From Alphaproteobacteria bacterium (GTDB taxonomy: Bacteria > Pseudomonadota > Alphaproteobacteria > UBA828), in assembly GCA_009691045.1 (NCBI GenBank), contig SHWC01000011.1, positions 1-50,829 of the forward strand: 50,829 nucleotides of DNA. The letters are read 5' to 3'. Made by a program: the position numbers and the translations under genes. Below, piece after piece: positions 17,491 through 25,672 of this stretch. The first letter of the stretch is position 1. Each line of letters opens with the position of its first letter. A model generated the notes under the pieces. The model searched no databases, was not told where the DNA came from, and saw nothing but the letters and a program-made list of their open reading frames with translations.

Positions 17491-17790
17491 CAGCAGGCGA
17501 AGGCCGCTCACCCGGCGCCACGACCCGATGCGCCTGAAGGGTTGGATTTCCGCGACTTCGGACTATAGTTAATCCAGAGTCATGTGATCGACGCCTGGAA
17601 TCAAGGGCGGCCGGGGCCTCAGAAATTAACGAATTAATCCGAGTAAATATGCGGTAATCTATTAACTACCGTAAAATGGTGACAATTGAATCAAACGCTT
17701 AGTTTATGGCGGTTGAAACTATTGCCTCCACCCCCCAGACTTTGCTCAGCCCCAAACAAGAAGGGCTTAACGCCACAAGGGAACGACAGG
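17491..17790. promoter_or_regulatory. Non-coding region upstream of nfuA, AT-rich in its second half
   Basis: No convincing gene lies between the UspA gene and nfuA. The part 17619-17700 is much more AT-rich than its surroundings and contains an inverted repeat CGGTA (17652-17656) ... TACCG (17667-17671) and repeated TTAA words, as expected for a promoter/operator region. The regulator is unknown. I do not see a clear Irr- or Fe-S-regulator box. The nfuA ribosome site region GGGAACGACAGG directly precedes its ATG. Confidence 0.4.
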
Positions 17791-18354
17791 ATGTTTATTC
17801 AGACTGAGCGAACCCCTAATCCATCGACCCTGAAGTTCCTACCGGGACGGACGGTCATGGCCGAAGGGACTGCGGACTTCCGGGATGCAACGGAAGCCCA
17901 GCGTTCGCCGCTCGCCGATCGCTTGTTTCGGATCGAGGAGGTTAAGGGCGTCTTTTTCGGCGGAGACTTCATTACGGTGACCAAGACGGACGACGCGGAT
18001 TGGCAGTTGATCAAGCCAGTCGTTCTCGGGGTCATCATGGAGCACTTCGTCGCGAACCAGCCCATCATCCTCGGCCCGGCATCATCGGACGACCTCGAAG
18101 AAGAGTTCGAGGTTGCTGCGCAAGACGCTGAGATCGTCAGTCAGATCAAGGAACTCCTTGATACCCGCGTACGACCGGCCGTGGCTCAAGACGGCGGCGA
18201 CATAATTTTTCGGGGATTTGAGAAGGGCGTAGTGATGCTCCATCTCCAGGGCTCCTGTGCGGGCTGTCCTAGCTCGACCGCGACTTTGAAGATGGGCATC
18301 GAAAACATGCTCAAGCACTACGTCCCAGAAGTCGTCGAAGTCCGCGCCGTTTAA
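17791..18354 (+). CDS. nfuA: Nfu-type Fe-S cluster carrier protein
   Basis: A 187-residue protein with the two usual Nfu parts. The N-terminal Nfu_N domain opens MFIQTERTPNPSTLKFLPG and includes RLFRIEEVKGVFFGGDFITVTK. The C-terminal NifU-like domain carries the cluster-binding CXXC in LQGSCAGCPSSTATLKMGIE. Such proteins receive a 4Fe-4S cluster and pass it to target enzymes. ATG 17791 matches the conserved family start; upstream in-frame codons to 17686 are not supported. The next gene (glucosaminidase) begins within about 40 bases, an adjacency with no obvious functional link. Confidence 0.95.
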   Translation: MFIQTERTPNPSTLKFLPGRTVMAEGTADFRDATEAQRSPLADRLFRIEEVKGVFFGGDFITVTKTDDADWQLIKPVVLGVIMEHFVANQPIILGPASSDDLEEEFEVAAQDAEIVSQIKELLDTRVRPAVAQDGGDIIFRGFEKGVVMLHLQGSCAGCPSSTATLKMGIENMLKHYVPEVVEVRAV

Positions 18355-18392
18355 GAATGCGGGCTCCGGCGCCAGCCGGTAGGGAGATCAAC

Positions 18393-19694
18393 GTGTATAA
18401 TTTTAATGGCGGTGCGGCCGCCATGCCGGGCGTAGTGCGTGCGCTCGGGGTGGAAGCCGCGACAAAATCTGGAACTGGCTTCGGCTCATTTGGGCGCTTC
18501 GTTGGCCTTCAAAGCCTCGACCGCGTGCGGTCGGTTGCCCGGTTTGGCCATGGCTCGGCGATCTTTGCGCTCGGGCTGCTGAGTGCCGGCCTTTTTGGCG
18601 CGGTGCTCCTCGATACCGATTCGGCGTTTGGCCCAAAGCGCGGGGCCTCGTCATTCGGCATCGACACTTCGGCGCTCGATGCACCGCTTGACGCGGGTTG
18701 GTTTGGCACGCCCCTCAACGGTGAAGACCAGTTGAACGGCAATGTCCAGCTCTATGCCGCGCTTGGCGCTATCGCGACAGCGGCGGGCTCAACCCAAATG
18801 CCCTCGCGCTCGGGTGTCGATTCGATCCGGGGCATCTCGCCGACCAGAAATGCGCTCAGCGAAAAGCCCGTCTACGAGTTCGGCGCTGATGGCGAGCGGC
18901 ATGTCCGGCTCGGTTTGGCGGCGGCGCTCGCGCTTTATCTCGATAAAGGCAACTATGACCTTGAGACCGTGAAGAGCGGTGAAGATTTCGTGCCGCGCGT
19001 CTATGTCGCGCGGCTGCCGTCGGATCTTCACGCGCTTCAGTCCGTTGACGACCGCAAACAGCTTTTCATCAAAGTCGTTCTGCCCGTGGTCCTGCGCGTG
19101 AACGAAGATCTCGCGGCGGATAGCACCCGGCTCTCCGGCATCGCCAAGAATCTTGCGCGCGGCACTTCGTTGATGCTGGCGGATCAGATTTGGCTCGAAG
19201 AGCAATATGACCGCTATGGCTTGGCGAATGGTGAACTCGCCGAGCTGCGCCGGCGCGTCGATATCATTCCGCCCTCGCTGGCCTTGGCCCAGGCGGCTGA
19301 AGAATCAGGTTGGGGCACGTCGCGCTTCGCGCGCGAAGGCAATGCGCTGTTCGGTCAATACACCAGTGCCAATGGTCGGGGTCTCTCACCATTGTCGCCG
19401 AGCTCGGCGGGCAAATTCCGTATCCAGAGCTTCGATAATTTGTATGAGACGGTGAGCTCTTATGCGCTCAATCTCAATCGCCACCGTGCCTATGAGCAAT
19501 TTCGTGGCATGCGCGCGGAGTTGCGGGCCGGCGCGGGCGATCTTGATGGCCATCGTTTGGCCGGCGCGCTGACGCGCTATTCCGAGCGCGGCGATGACTA
19601 TGTCAAATCGCTTCGTACGATCATGCGCGAGAACGCGCTTGGTACATTCGACGATGTGCGCTTGCACCGCGTAGAGAACGTCGCGCGCGGCTAA
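18393..19694 (+). CDS. Bax-like N-acetylglucosaminidase, membrane-anchored
   Basis: The GTG at 18393 has GGGAG six bases upstream and gives 433 residues. A hydrophobic anchor follows near residue 60 (SAIFALGLLSAGLFGAVLL). The catalytic region around residue 305 is PSLALAQAAEESGWGTSRFA, with the Glu of AQAAEESGW as expected catalytic acid, then GNALFGQYTS and SAGKFRIQSFDNLYETVSSYALNLNRHRAY. This is the glucosaminidase/Bax family that cuts peptidoglycan or related glycans. The middle region (residues ~130-290) is not recognised. It is convergent with the deacetylase-like/dipeptidase pair, so three envelope genes lie together. Confidence 0.88.
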   Translation: MYNFNGGAAAMPGVVRALGVEAATKSGTGFGSFGRFVGLQSLDRVRSVARFGHGSAIFALGLLSAGLFGAVLLDTDSAFGPKRGASSFGIDTSALDAPLDAGWFGTPLNGEDQLNGNVQLYAALGAIATAAGSTQMPSRSGVDSIRGISPTRNALSEKPVYEFGADGERHVRLGLAAALALYLDKGNYDLETVKSGEDFVPRVYVARLPSDLHALQSVDDRKQLFIKVVLPVVLRVNEDLAADSTRLSGIAKNLARGTSLMLADQIWLEEQYDRYGLANGELAELRRRVDIIPPSLALAQAAEESGWGTSRFAREGNALFGQYTSANGRGLSPLSPSSAGKFRIQSFDNLYETVSSYALNLNRHRAYEQFRGMRAELRAGAGDLDGHRLAGALTRYSERGDDYVKSLRTIMRENALGTFDDVRLHRVENVARG

Positions 19695-19723
19695 GAGAGT
19701 TCGTGGCCTAAGATGGCCGCCAA

Positions 19724-20755
19724 TTAGGGTACGACGTATTGTAGCCCGAGCCAGCGCACGCGGCCATCTGGGCCGGGCAGAGTGCAATTGACTCGATTGT
19801 CATGGCCAGGCACGAACGCGCGCGCCAGTTCAACCGTGATTTCTCGGGTTATTGTCAGCGTATATTCGGTTCGCTTTTGCCGTGTCACATAGCAAGCAAG
19901 CGCGTCCAAGGCGCCCAGGGCCTTGTCGATCGTGAAGCTGATATGAGGCCGGGGTGTCGTGAGGATCGCCTCCTTTGGCACGAGGCTTTGTACAGGGAAT
20001 GGCAAAACTTCGACGATCGTCTGAAAGCGTTCAATCGATCCGTAACGCGCATTCAATTCGAAGCGGGGCAGTGCATAACGATCTTCGCCCGCAAAGACAG
20101 GGCCTGAGTGCAGCACGAACGCCGCATCGAAGCCAAGCTCGCGCACCGCTTGGCGCAGCGCCGCATTTTGTTCACCCGATGGATAGGCAAAGAGAAGCGG
20201 CGCCTTGCCGATTTCGGTATTGATCCGCGCCTGCCCCTTTGCGATATCGTGACGTTGATCGGCAGCCTTGAGGCGCCAAAGCGGGCGGTTGCTCGCGCCA
20301 CGGCTCTCGATCGCGATGCCGGCTTGGGCGAGCGTACGAAGCTCATCCCAAGTCAACACATCCGGATCTCCAGCGTCGATCGCGTCGGTCGCGACAAAGA
20401 TGCTGAAGGGAAAGCTGGCGGCCTTGAGCTTGGGCCAGGCGTCTCGGTAGATCGATTTGAACGCATTGTCGAAAGTGATCGCCACGGTGCGCTCCGGCAG
20501 CGCTTTCTTGGCAGCGAGCGCGGCGACAATATCGCGCAGGTTCATGACGGTGAATCCGCCGCGCTTCAGATGAGCGAGATGAGCGTCGAACTGGACGCGG
20601 GTTACGCTTTCGAGCGGATGGCGCTTTGCCTCGCCGACACGTTGGTAGATCAGCACGACGGCAGAATCATCGGCTATGGCTGGCGTCGGCACCGCCATCG
20701 CGGCGATGACACAAACGGCAAAGAGCGAAGCGAGAATTAGAGCGCAACGCCTCAT
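19724..20755 (-). CDS. Polysaccharide-deacetylase (NodB-fold) family protein with a degenerate active site
   Basis: From ATG 20755 the protein has 343 residues with a signal peptide (CALILASLFAVCVIAAMAVPTPAIA). The NodB order is evident: VVLIYQRVGE, FDAHLAHLKRGGFTVMNLRDI, VAITFDNAFKSIYRDAWPKL, FPFSIFVATDAI, TWDELRTLAQAGIAIESRG, LLFAYPSGEQN. Active relatives have TFDD/TIDD and HSxxxH; here they read TFDN (94-97) and SRGASNRP (151-158), so one metal-binding Asp and both His are gone. The early YHR is also YQR. It is therefore probably catalytically dead and may bind glycan. Its start overlaps the dipeptidase stop by one base (TGATG). Confidence 0.85.
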   Translation of the reverse strand: MRRCALILASLFAVCVIAAMAVPTPAIADDSAVVLIYQRVGEAKRHPLESVTRVQFDAHLAHLKRGGFTVMNLRDIVAALAAKKALPERTVAITFDNAFKSIYRDAWPKLKAASFPFSIFVATDAIDAGDPDVLTWDELRTLAQAGIAIESRGASNRPLWRLKAADQRHDIAKGQARINTEIGKAPLLFAYPSGEQNAALRQAVRELGFDAAFVLHSGPVFAGEDRYALPRFELNARYGSIERFQTIVEVLPFPVQSLVPKEAILTTPRPHISFTIDKALGALDALACYVTRQKRTEYTLTITREITVELARAFVPGHDNRVNCTLPGPDGRVRWLGLQYVVP

Positions 20756-21324
20756 CACGGTGCGGCGGGCATTAATTTCGTGCCGGCCGCTGAATCCGAC
20801 AGCAGGGGATAGCGGCGCGGACTGAACAATTGATAGTGCCACCATTCATTACCGTAAAAATCAAATCCCGCGGTCGACATCAAGCCAAGCAATAGAAGCC
20901 GATTGCGTTGCGCCTCGGTGGACACTTCAAGACTGCCATGGTGTGATCGCGGCGTCAGCGCATCGAAACCGGTCCCCATATCGAGTTCGCTGCCATCATC
21001 GGCGCGAATCAGCGTCAGATCGATGGCGACACCGCGCGAATGCGGCGAGCCCCGGCGCGGATCGGCGAAATAATTCGGGTCTGGGCGAAAGCGCCAGAAG
21101 ACCCATTGCGCCTCGGTCGGCCGATAACCATCGAAAATTTTCAGCCTTAAACCAAGCGGCGCGGCAAGGGCGATCGCGCGTTGCAATGCGGCCGCCGCAT
21201 CGGGATGCAAATAGCACGCCGCGCGTTGATAGACCGGTCGTCCGGTCAGGTTTCTCTCGCTCGCATAAGCCAGTGCGAGATCGACATCAAAGGCCGGTGG
21301 GCCGATCTCGGCTAGGAGCAGCAT
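20755..21324 (-). CDS. ddpX: D-alanyl-D-alanine dipeptidase (VanX/DdpX family)
   Basis: 189 residues from ATG 21324. The zinc site of the VanX family is complete: SPHSRGVAIDLT (SxHxxGxAxD) and the C-terminal NEWWHYQL (EWWH with catalytic Glu and third ligand His). The substrate Arg lies in FDGYRPTEAQ, and FDALTPRSHH is the usual loop. These enzymes split D-Ala-D-Ala, allowing cell-wall dipeptide recycling; no resistance ligase is present here, so glycopeptide resistance is not implied. There is no clear signal peptide, suggesting cytoplasmic action. Downstream and overlapping by one base is the deacetylase-like gene. tsaB is divergent, about 130 bases away. Confidence 0.92.
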   Translation of the reverse strand: MLLLAEIGPPAFDVDLALAYASERNLTGRPVYQRAACYLHPDAAAALQRAIALAAPLGLRLKIFDGYRPTEAQWVFWRFRPDPNYFADPRRGSPHSRGVAIDLTLIRADDGSELDMGTGFDALTPRSHHGSLEVSTEAQRNRLLLLGLMSTAGFDFYGNEWWHYQLFSPRRYPLLSDSAAGTKLMPAAP

Positions 21325-21457
21325 GGCGTGATTGAAACGGGATCCGTGGCACGACGCCGGGAACGAGTGGCGACTGTGCCGCGCGCCGCGATATGACGCA
21401 AAGACTTTTGCGGGCACGGCTTGTCGATGGCGGTCAGACGATGTTAGACGAACTTGC

Positions 21458-22189
21458 ATGAAAACGGATCAAGCCTCGGCCTTGTTGGCGCTCGACACCG
21501 CGACCGAGGCTTGTTCGGCCGCGGTCGTGGTTGGAGACACCGTATTGGCGCGCCGCTTCGAGCCTTTGCAGCGGGGTCATGCCGAACGCCTGATGCCCAT
21601 GGTCGAGGCCGTCATGAACGAGGCCGGGGTCAATTATAAGGCGCTCGGCGCGATCGCGGTCACCGTCGGGCCGGGTTCGTTTACGGGCGTCCGGGTTGGG
21701 CTTGCCACCGCGCGCGGGCTGGCTTTAGCGGCGGCCGTGCCGCTGATTGGCATTTCCACACTCGAAGCGTTGGCCGCGGCAGTGCCTGAGAGCGAGGTCG
21801 AGGAAAATCGCCTGCTTTGCGCGCTCGATGCGTTGCGCGGCCAGGTTTACGCCCAATGGTTCGACGCGGCGGGTGGCGCGTTGACACCCCCCATGGCGGC
21901 CAGCGCGACCGAAGCGGTCGACGCCCTCGGTCCCGCCCGAGGCTTGGTGGTTGGAAGCGGGGCGAAGGTCATTTTGGCGGCGCTCGAAGCGACGGGGCGC
22001 GGGGTGATAAGGCGGTCGCACGCGCTGGATTGGCCGGATGCCGCGGTTTTTGGGCGGTTGGTCGCGCGGCGCGCGACTCATGCCGGCGGGGCTGGCCGGC
22101 TTGCGCAGGGCCCCGTTTCGCCGCTCTATTTGCGCGAGGCCGGTGCGCGCCCGCTTGAAGGCTTTGCCGCGGTGAATCGCCCGCCATGA
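21458..22189 (+). CDS. tsaB: tRNA threonylcarbamoyladenosine biosynthesis protein TsaB
   Basis: TsaB (YeaZ) works with TsaD and TsaE to form t6A37 in tRNAs that read ANN codons. At 243 residues, it shows the ASKHA-fold signs ALLALDTATEACSAAVVVGD, RGHAERLMPMVEAVMNEAGV, the GPGSFTGVRVGLATARGLALA block, and GISTLEALAA. ATG 21458 is preferred because it matches the conserved start; the upstream in-frame extension overlaps the divergent gene's promoter. Its stop overlaps the rimI start (ATGA), the classic tsaB-rimI arrangement. Confidence 0.95.
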   Translation: MKTDQASALLALDTATEACSAAVVVGDTVLARRFEPLQRGHAERLMPMVEAVMNEAGVNYKALGAIAVTVGPGSFTGVRVGLATARGLALAAAVPLIGISTLEALAAAVPESEVEENRLLCALDALRGQVYAQWFDAAGGALTPPMAASATEAVDALGPARGLVVGSGAKVILAALEATGRGVIRRSHALDWPDAAVFGRLVARRATHAGGAGRLAQGPVSPLYLREAGARPLEGFAAVNRPP

Positions 22190-22674
22190 GCACGGCCACT
22201 CCGGTGATGCTTGACCCCTGCACCATTGGCCCGGCGGCGTCTGATGATGTCGAGGCGCTCGCGGCCTTACACGCGACGTGCTTTGACGATCCCTGGCAGG
22301 CCGATCTCATCGCGCGGGTGCTTAGCTCGCCCATCGGGTTTGGTGTCGTCGCGCGCCAAGGCAATCAAGTTCTGGGCTTTGTGTTGTGTCGCGTTGCCGT
22401 TGGGGAGGGCGAGGTGTTAACCCTTTGCGTCGTGGAGGCCGTACGCCGGCGTGGCCTTGGCCGCGCCCTCTTAAAAGCCGCCGTCGAGGTGGCGACTGGG
22501 CGGGGCCTCACGAGCCTATTCCTGGAGGTCGCGGAAAGTAACGAGGCTGCACGCGCGCTCTATGGACGCTTCGGCTTCGATCAAGTGGGGCGCCGTTCCG
22601 CCTATTACCGCGATGCGGCGGGTGCGACGGTCGATGCTCTTACCCTCCGTTATCAACAAAGCCAGACGAATTGA
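22186..22674 (+). CDS. rimI: Ribosomal-protein-alanine N-acetyltransferase (RimI-like GNAT)
   Basis: A 162-residue GNAT enzyme with acetyl-CoA motif A in EVLTLCVVEAVRRRGLGRALL and the downstream LFLEVAESNEAARALYGRFGFDQVGRRSAYY typical of RimI, which acetylates the N-terminus of ribosomal protein S18 and other proteins. The 4-base overlap with tsaB supports the name. The gene ends the tsaB-rimI unit. It is followed by an AT-rich 157-base region that holds the mucR promoter. Confidence 0.93.
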   Translation: MSTATPVMLDPCTIGPAASDDVEALAALHATCFDDPWQADLIARVLSSPIGFGVVARQGNQVLGFVLCRVAVGEGEVLTLCVVEAVRRRGLGRALLKAAVEVATGRGLTSLFLEVAESNEAARALYGRFGFDQVGRRSAYYRDAAGATVDALTLRYQQSQTN

Positions 22675-22831
22675 TCGAGTCAATCGCGATATATTTTAGT
22701 AACTCAAAGAGTAAATTGGTAAATCTAAGAATCGGGCTTGCCTATAAGACAGACTTGGTTATAAGAGCCGCCAGACCAAGCGTTACTCAGTCACCTGAAT
22801 AATCCAACGTATTACGGGAGAGCCCGCTGCA

Positions 22832-23251
22832 ATGAATGACAAATCAAACTCAATCGACCTGCTGAATCTTACGGCCGAAATTGTTGCCTCGCACGTTTCC
22901 CACAATCCCGTGCCGATGGATGATCTGCCGCAGCTGATTCGTCAGGTTTACGCGTCGCTCGCCGGTGTTTCCGATAGCTCGAGCGGCAAGGCGGGTGAGC
23001 GGCCCGAGCCGGCGGTTCCCATCAAAAAGTCGGTGACGCCGGATTATGTCGTTTGTCTTGAAGACGGCAAGAAGCTCAAAATGCTGAAGCGCCATTTGAT
23101 GACGTCGTACAAATTGACGCCGGATCAATATCGGATGCGTTGGGGCTTGCCCCCAGATTACCCGATGGTAGCGCCAAATTATGCATCGCAGCGAAGCGCG
23201 CTTGCCAAGAAAATCGGTCTGGGGACCAAACGCCGGCGCCGTCGGGTCTAA
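22832..23251 (+). CDS. mucR: MucR/Ros-family zinc-finger transcriptional regulator
   Basis: A 139-residue regulator of the alphaproteobacterial Ros/MucR family. The N-terminal helix region LLNLTAEIVASHVSHNPVPM-DDLPQLIRQVYASLAG is the oligomerisation part. The DNA-binding part is DYVVCLEDGKKLKMLKRHL followed by YKLTPDQYRMRWGLPPDYPMVAPNYA, and a basic tail RRRRR ends the protein. MucR proteins are H-NS-like global regulators preferring AT-rich DNA. The gene's own upstream region (22680-22830) is AT-rich with TATA-like runs, consistent with autoregulation. Only a single finger cysteine is present in the usual position, as in many family members. Confidence 0.93.
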   Translation: MNDKSNSIDLLNLTAEIVASHVSHNPVPMDDLPQLIRQVYASLAGVSDSSSGKAGERPEPAVPIKKSVTPDYVVCLEDGKKLKMLKRHLMTSYKLTPDQYRMRWGLPPDYPMVAPNYASQRSALAKKIGLGTKRRRRRV

Positions 23252-23388
23252 GCCCGCTCTATCGGGCGGCTTGCCCTATAACTAGCACCGTAGAAATTCC
23301 CGAGCGGCGCGCTATTCTATTTCAACGAAGGCGCCATGGGGAAAGCCAGTCGATCGGATTTTGACGCTGGTCGTGACGGGACAATGGG

Positions 23389-23835
23389 ATGAAGCCGACT
23401 GATCTCGAGCAGCGGTGTGTCGAGCTTGGTCTGAAGATGACGGAGCAGCGGCGAATTATAGCCCGTGTGCTGACGGAATCTTCGGACCATCCCGACGTTG
23501 AGGAACTTCACGAGAGGGCCGCGGCGGTTGATCCGGGCATTAGTTTGGCGACCGTTTATCGAACGCTGCGACTGTTCGAGGAGATTAATCTGCTTGAGCG
23601 ACATGATTTTCGAGGCGGTCGTGCGCGCTATGAGCAGATTCCCAGTGAACACCACGATCATCTGATCGATCTTGAGAATGGCCACGTAATCGAGTTTCAG
23701 AATTCCGAAATCGAGGCGATGCAGCGCGCTGTTGCGGAACGTTTGGGTTATAAGTTGATCGACCACCGGCTTGAGCTCTACGCGGTACCGTTGAACTCGA
23801 AAAAGGTACGAAAAGATCCGAAATTAGGGAGTTAA
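23389..23835 (+). CDS. fur: Fur-family regulator (Fur/Mur type)
   Basis: A 148-residue Fur-family protein. The winged-helix domain is ELGLKMTEQRRIIARVL and ISLATVYRTLRLFEEINLLERHDF. The regulatory metal site is in SEHHDHLIDLENGHVIEF. The CxxC structural zinc pair of classical Fur is absent, as in many alphaproteobacterial Fur/Mur proteins that respond to manganese or iron. It sits between mucR and olsB. A different Fur-family protein, Irr, is encoded at 45160, which fits the alphaproteobacterial division of iron (Irr) and manganese (Mur) control. Confidence 0.9.
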   Translation: MKPTDLEQRCVELGLKMTEQRRIIARVLTESSDHPDVEELHERAAAVDPGISLATVYRTLRLFEEINLLERHDFRGGRARYEQIPSEHHDHLIDLENGHVIEFQNSEIEAMQRAVAERLGYKLIDHRLELYAVPLNSKKVRKDPKLGS

Positions 23836-23889
23836 CGCTCCATTACGGCGTTGGCGCCTCGATAGGCGCGGATCGGTAAAAAAGGAACG

Positions 23890-24708
23890 ATGCTTTCGGA
23901 GAATTTCATGACCGGCATCCGGGCTGGGAGCCTGGAAGTTCGGCTGGCGCGCTCCGAGGCGGAAATCGAAGCCGCCCAGGCGCTGCGCTATAGAGTCTTC
24001 TACGACGAAATGCACGCCACGCCCTCGGCGGAGATGGCGGCGGTGCGGCGAGATTTCGATCGTTTTGACGCCTATTTCGATCACCTCCTGGTGGTCGATC
24101 ACGACCGGGGCGATGGGCCTGAGGGCATCGTCGGTACCTATAGGCTATTGCGCCGCTCCGTCGCGGAACGCCATGGCGGCTTTTATTCGGTATCGGAATA
24201 CGATATCGGCCCGCTCTTGGCGCCGCCCGGCGAAATCCTGGAATTAGGACGCAGCTGCGTCGATGAGGCCTATCGGACCGGCGCGACCATGCAGCTCCTC
24301 TGGCGCGGCAACGCCGCCTATGTCCTCCACTTCAACATCACCCTTATGTTCGGCTGTGCCAGCCTGCACGGCAGCGATCCCAAGGCCTTCGCACTACCGC
24401 TCTCCTATCTCTACCATTATCATTTGGCGCCGCCGGAACTGCGCATGCGGGCGTTGCCAGAGCATTATGAGAGCATGGACCTGATCCCAAAGGATGAGAT
24501 CGACGTGAAGCGCGCGATGCGCGAGGTCCCGCCGTTGATCAAGGGCTATCTCAGGCTCGGCGGCTATGTTGGAGATGGCGCGGTGATCGATCGCCAGTGG
24601 AACAGCGTCGATGTTGGCATCGTGGTCAAGACCGATCGGGTGACCCAGCGTTATCGCGAGCGTCTGGCCACAGAACCGAGTGCGCTGGAGGGGTCGTCCG
24701 TGCCGTGA
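23890..24708 (+). CDS. olsB: L-ornithine N-alpha-acyltransferase OlsB
   Basis: 272 residues of the OlsB GNAT-like fold, which moves a 3-hydroxyacyl chain from acyl carrier protein to ornithine to give lyso-ornithine lipid. Landmarks: ALRYRVFYDEMHATPSAEM, DRFDAYFDHLLVVD, IVGTYRLLRR, the ILELGRSCVDEAYRTGATMQLLWRG block, and PPLIKGYLRLGGYVGDGAVID near the end. The next gene, olsA, starts by overlapping its stop (GTGA at 24705). This forms the complete two-step ornithine-lipid pathway, a phosphorus-free membrane lipid often made under phosphate limitation. Confidence 0.92.
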   Translation: MLSENFMTGIRAGSLEVRLARSEAEIEAAQALRYRVFYDEMHATPSAEMAAVRRDFDRFDAYFDHLLVVDHDRGDGPEGIVGTYRLLRRSVAERHGGFYSVSEYDIGPLLAPPGEILELGRSCVDEAYRTGATMQLLWRGNAAYVLHFNITLMFGCASLHGSDPKAFALPLSYLYHYHLAPPELRMRALPEHYESMDLIPKDEIDVKRAMREVPPLIKGYLRLGGYVGDGAVIDRQWNSVDVGIVVKTDRVTQRYRERLATEPSALEGSSVP

Positions 24709-25670
24709 TCGCGGTCTGGCGGTTATTTGGTTTGTTCAGTTGGATCGCTCTTTGCGCGCCATTCCAAACGGTCTTGCTGTGGCTCAAGGCGCCGTTCGCC
24801 AAGCGATTGCCTCATATTTTTCATCGGGTCGCTTGCCGCATCCTCGGCCTTGATGTGCAGTTATGGGGGGAGCGCTCGCGTGACCGACCGACGCTCTTTA
24901 TCTGCAATCACACGTCCTATTTCGACATTATCGCGCTGGGCGGCGTGTTACCGGGCTCGTTCGTCGCCAAGATCGAGGTCAGAGGTTGGCCACTCTTCGG
25001 CTTTATGGCGCGGTTACAACGCACCGTGTTTGTCGAGCGCCGGCGCGCTGCAACCGCGAAACACCGCGATGAAATGATCGAGCGCCTGGAGGCGGGCGAT
25101 AGTCTCGTTCTGTTCCCCGAAGGAACGAGCAATGACGGCAATCGAGTTTTGCCGTTCAAGAGCGCCCTCTTTGGCGTTGCCGAAAAACCAATTGGCGGGC
25201 GGCCGCTCACCGTGCAGCCGGTCTCGATCTCCTATACTCGGCTGAACGGCATTCCGATGGGGCGGCGCTATCGGCCCTTTTATGCCTGGTATGGCGATAT
25301 GGACCTGGCGAGCCATTTATTCGAAATGGCGGGGCTCGGGCGCGCTACGGTCGTGGTCGAATGCCACCAGCCAGTAACCATCGAACAATTCAAGAACAGA
25401 AAAGAATTGGCGGCCCATTGCGAGCGGGTGATCTCGGAGGGCGTTTCCAAGGCGATCAGCGGCCGGCTCGAAGGCCGGGCGATCCGCGGTCGCGGCATGC
25501 GTCGCTTGGCGGCCGCGGCGCGGCGGCGGGCGCGCGCCTCGGCCGGGGGCTTGCTTGACAGGATGGGAAGTGCGGTGGGTAATGTTCCATTGCGCGGGCC
25601 GAGCGATGAACGCCGCGCCACGCTGGCCGAGAATACGCCGCCGAGCTCGAGCGAGTCCGGCAGGGGATAA
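24705..25670 (+). CDS. olsA: Lyso-ornithine lipid O-acyltransferase OlsA
   Basis: The GTG at 24705 overlaps the olsB stop and gives 321 residues. One N-terminal hydrophobic helix ([21 protein letters not shown]) anchors a PlsC-type acyltransferase: NHTSYFD holds the HX4D catalytic pair, [24 protein letters not shown] is the second block, and [11 protein letters not shown] the third. OlsA esterifies the lyso-lipid made by OlsB. The C-terminal ~70 residues ([20 protein letters not shown] and after) are basic and low-complexity, beyond the usual family end. miaB begins two bases after the stop. Confidence 0.93.
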   Translation: MIAVWRLFGLFSWIALCAPFQTVLLWLKAPFAKRLPHIFHRVACRILGLDVQLWGERSRDRPTLFICNHTSYFDIIALGGVLPGSFVAKIEVRGWPLFGFMARLQRTVFVERRRAATAKHRDEMIERLEAGDSLVLFPEGTSNDGNRVLPFKSALFGVAEKPIGGRPLTVQPVSISYTRLNGIPMGRRYRPFYAWYGDMDLASHLFEMAGLGRATVVVECHQPVTIEQFKNRKELAAHCERVISEGVSKAISGRLEGRAIRGRGMRRLAAAARRRARASAGGLLDRMGSAVGNVPLRGPSDERRATLAENTPPSSSESGRG

Positions 25671-25672
25671 AG

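Noticed and set aside
16352-17521. Open reading frame of 389 codons on the minus strand
   Set aside because: It lies opposite the TIGR02186 and UspA genes and reads as compositionally biased antisense with no family motif.
20755-21324. Vancomycin-resistance cluster
   Set aside because: Only a VanX-like dipeptidase is present, without ligase, dehydrogenase or two-component genes; Gram-negative homologues serve peptide recycling.
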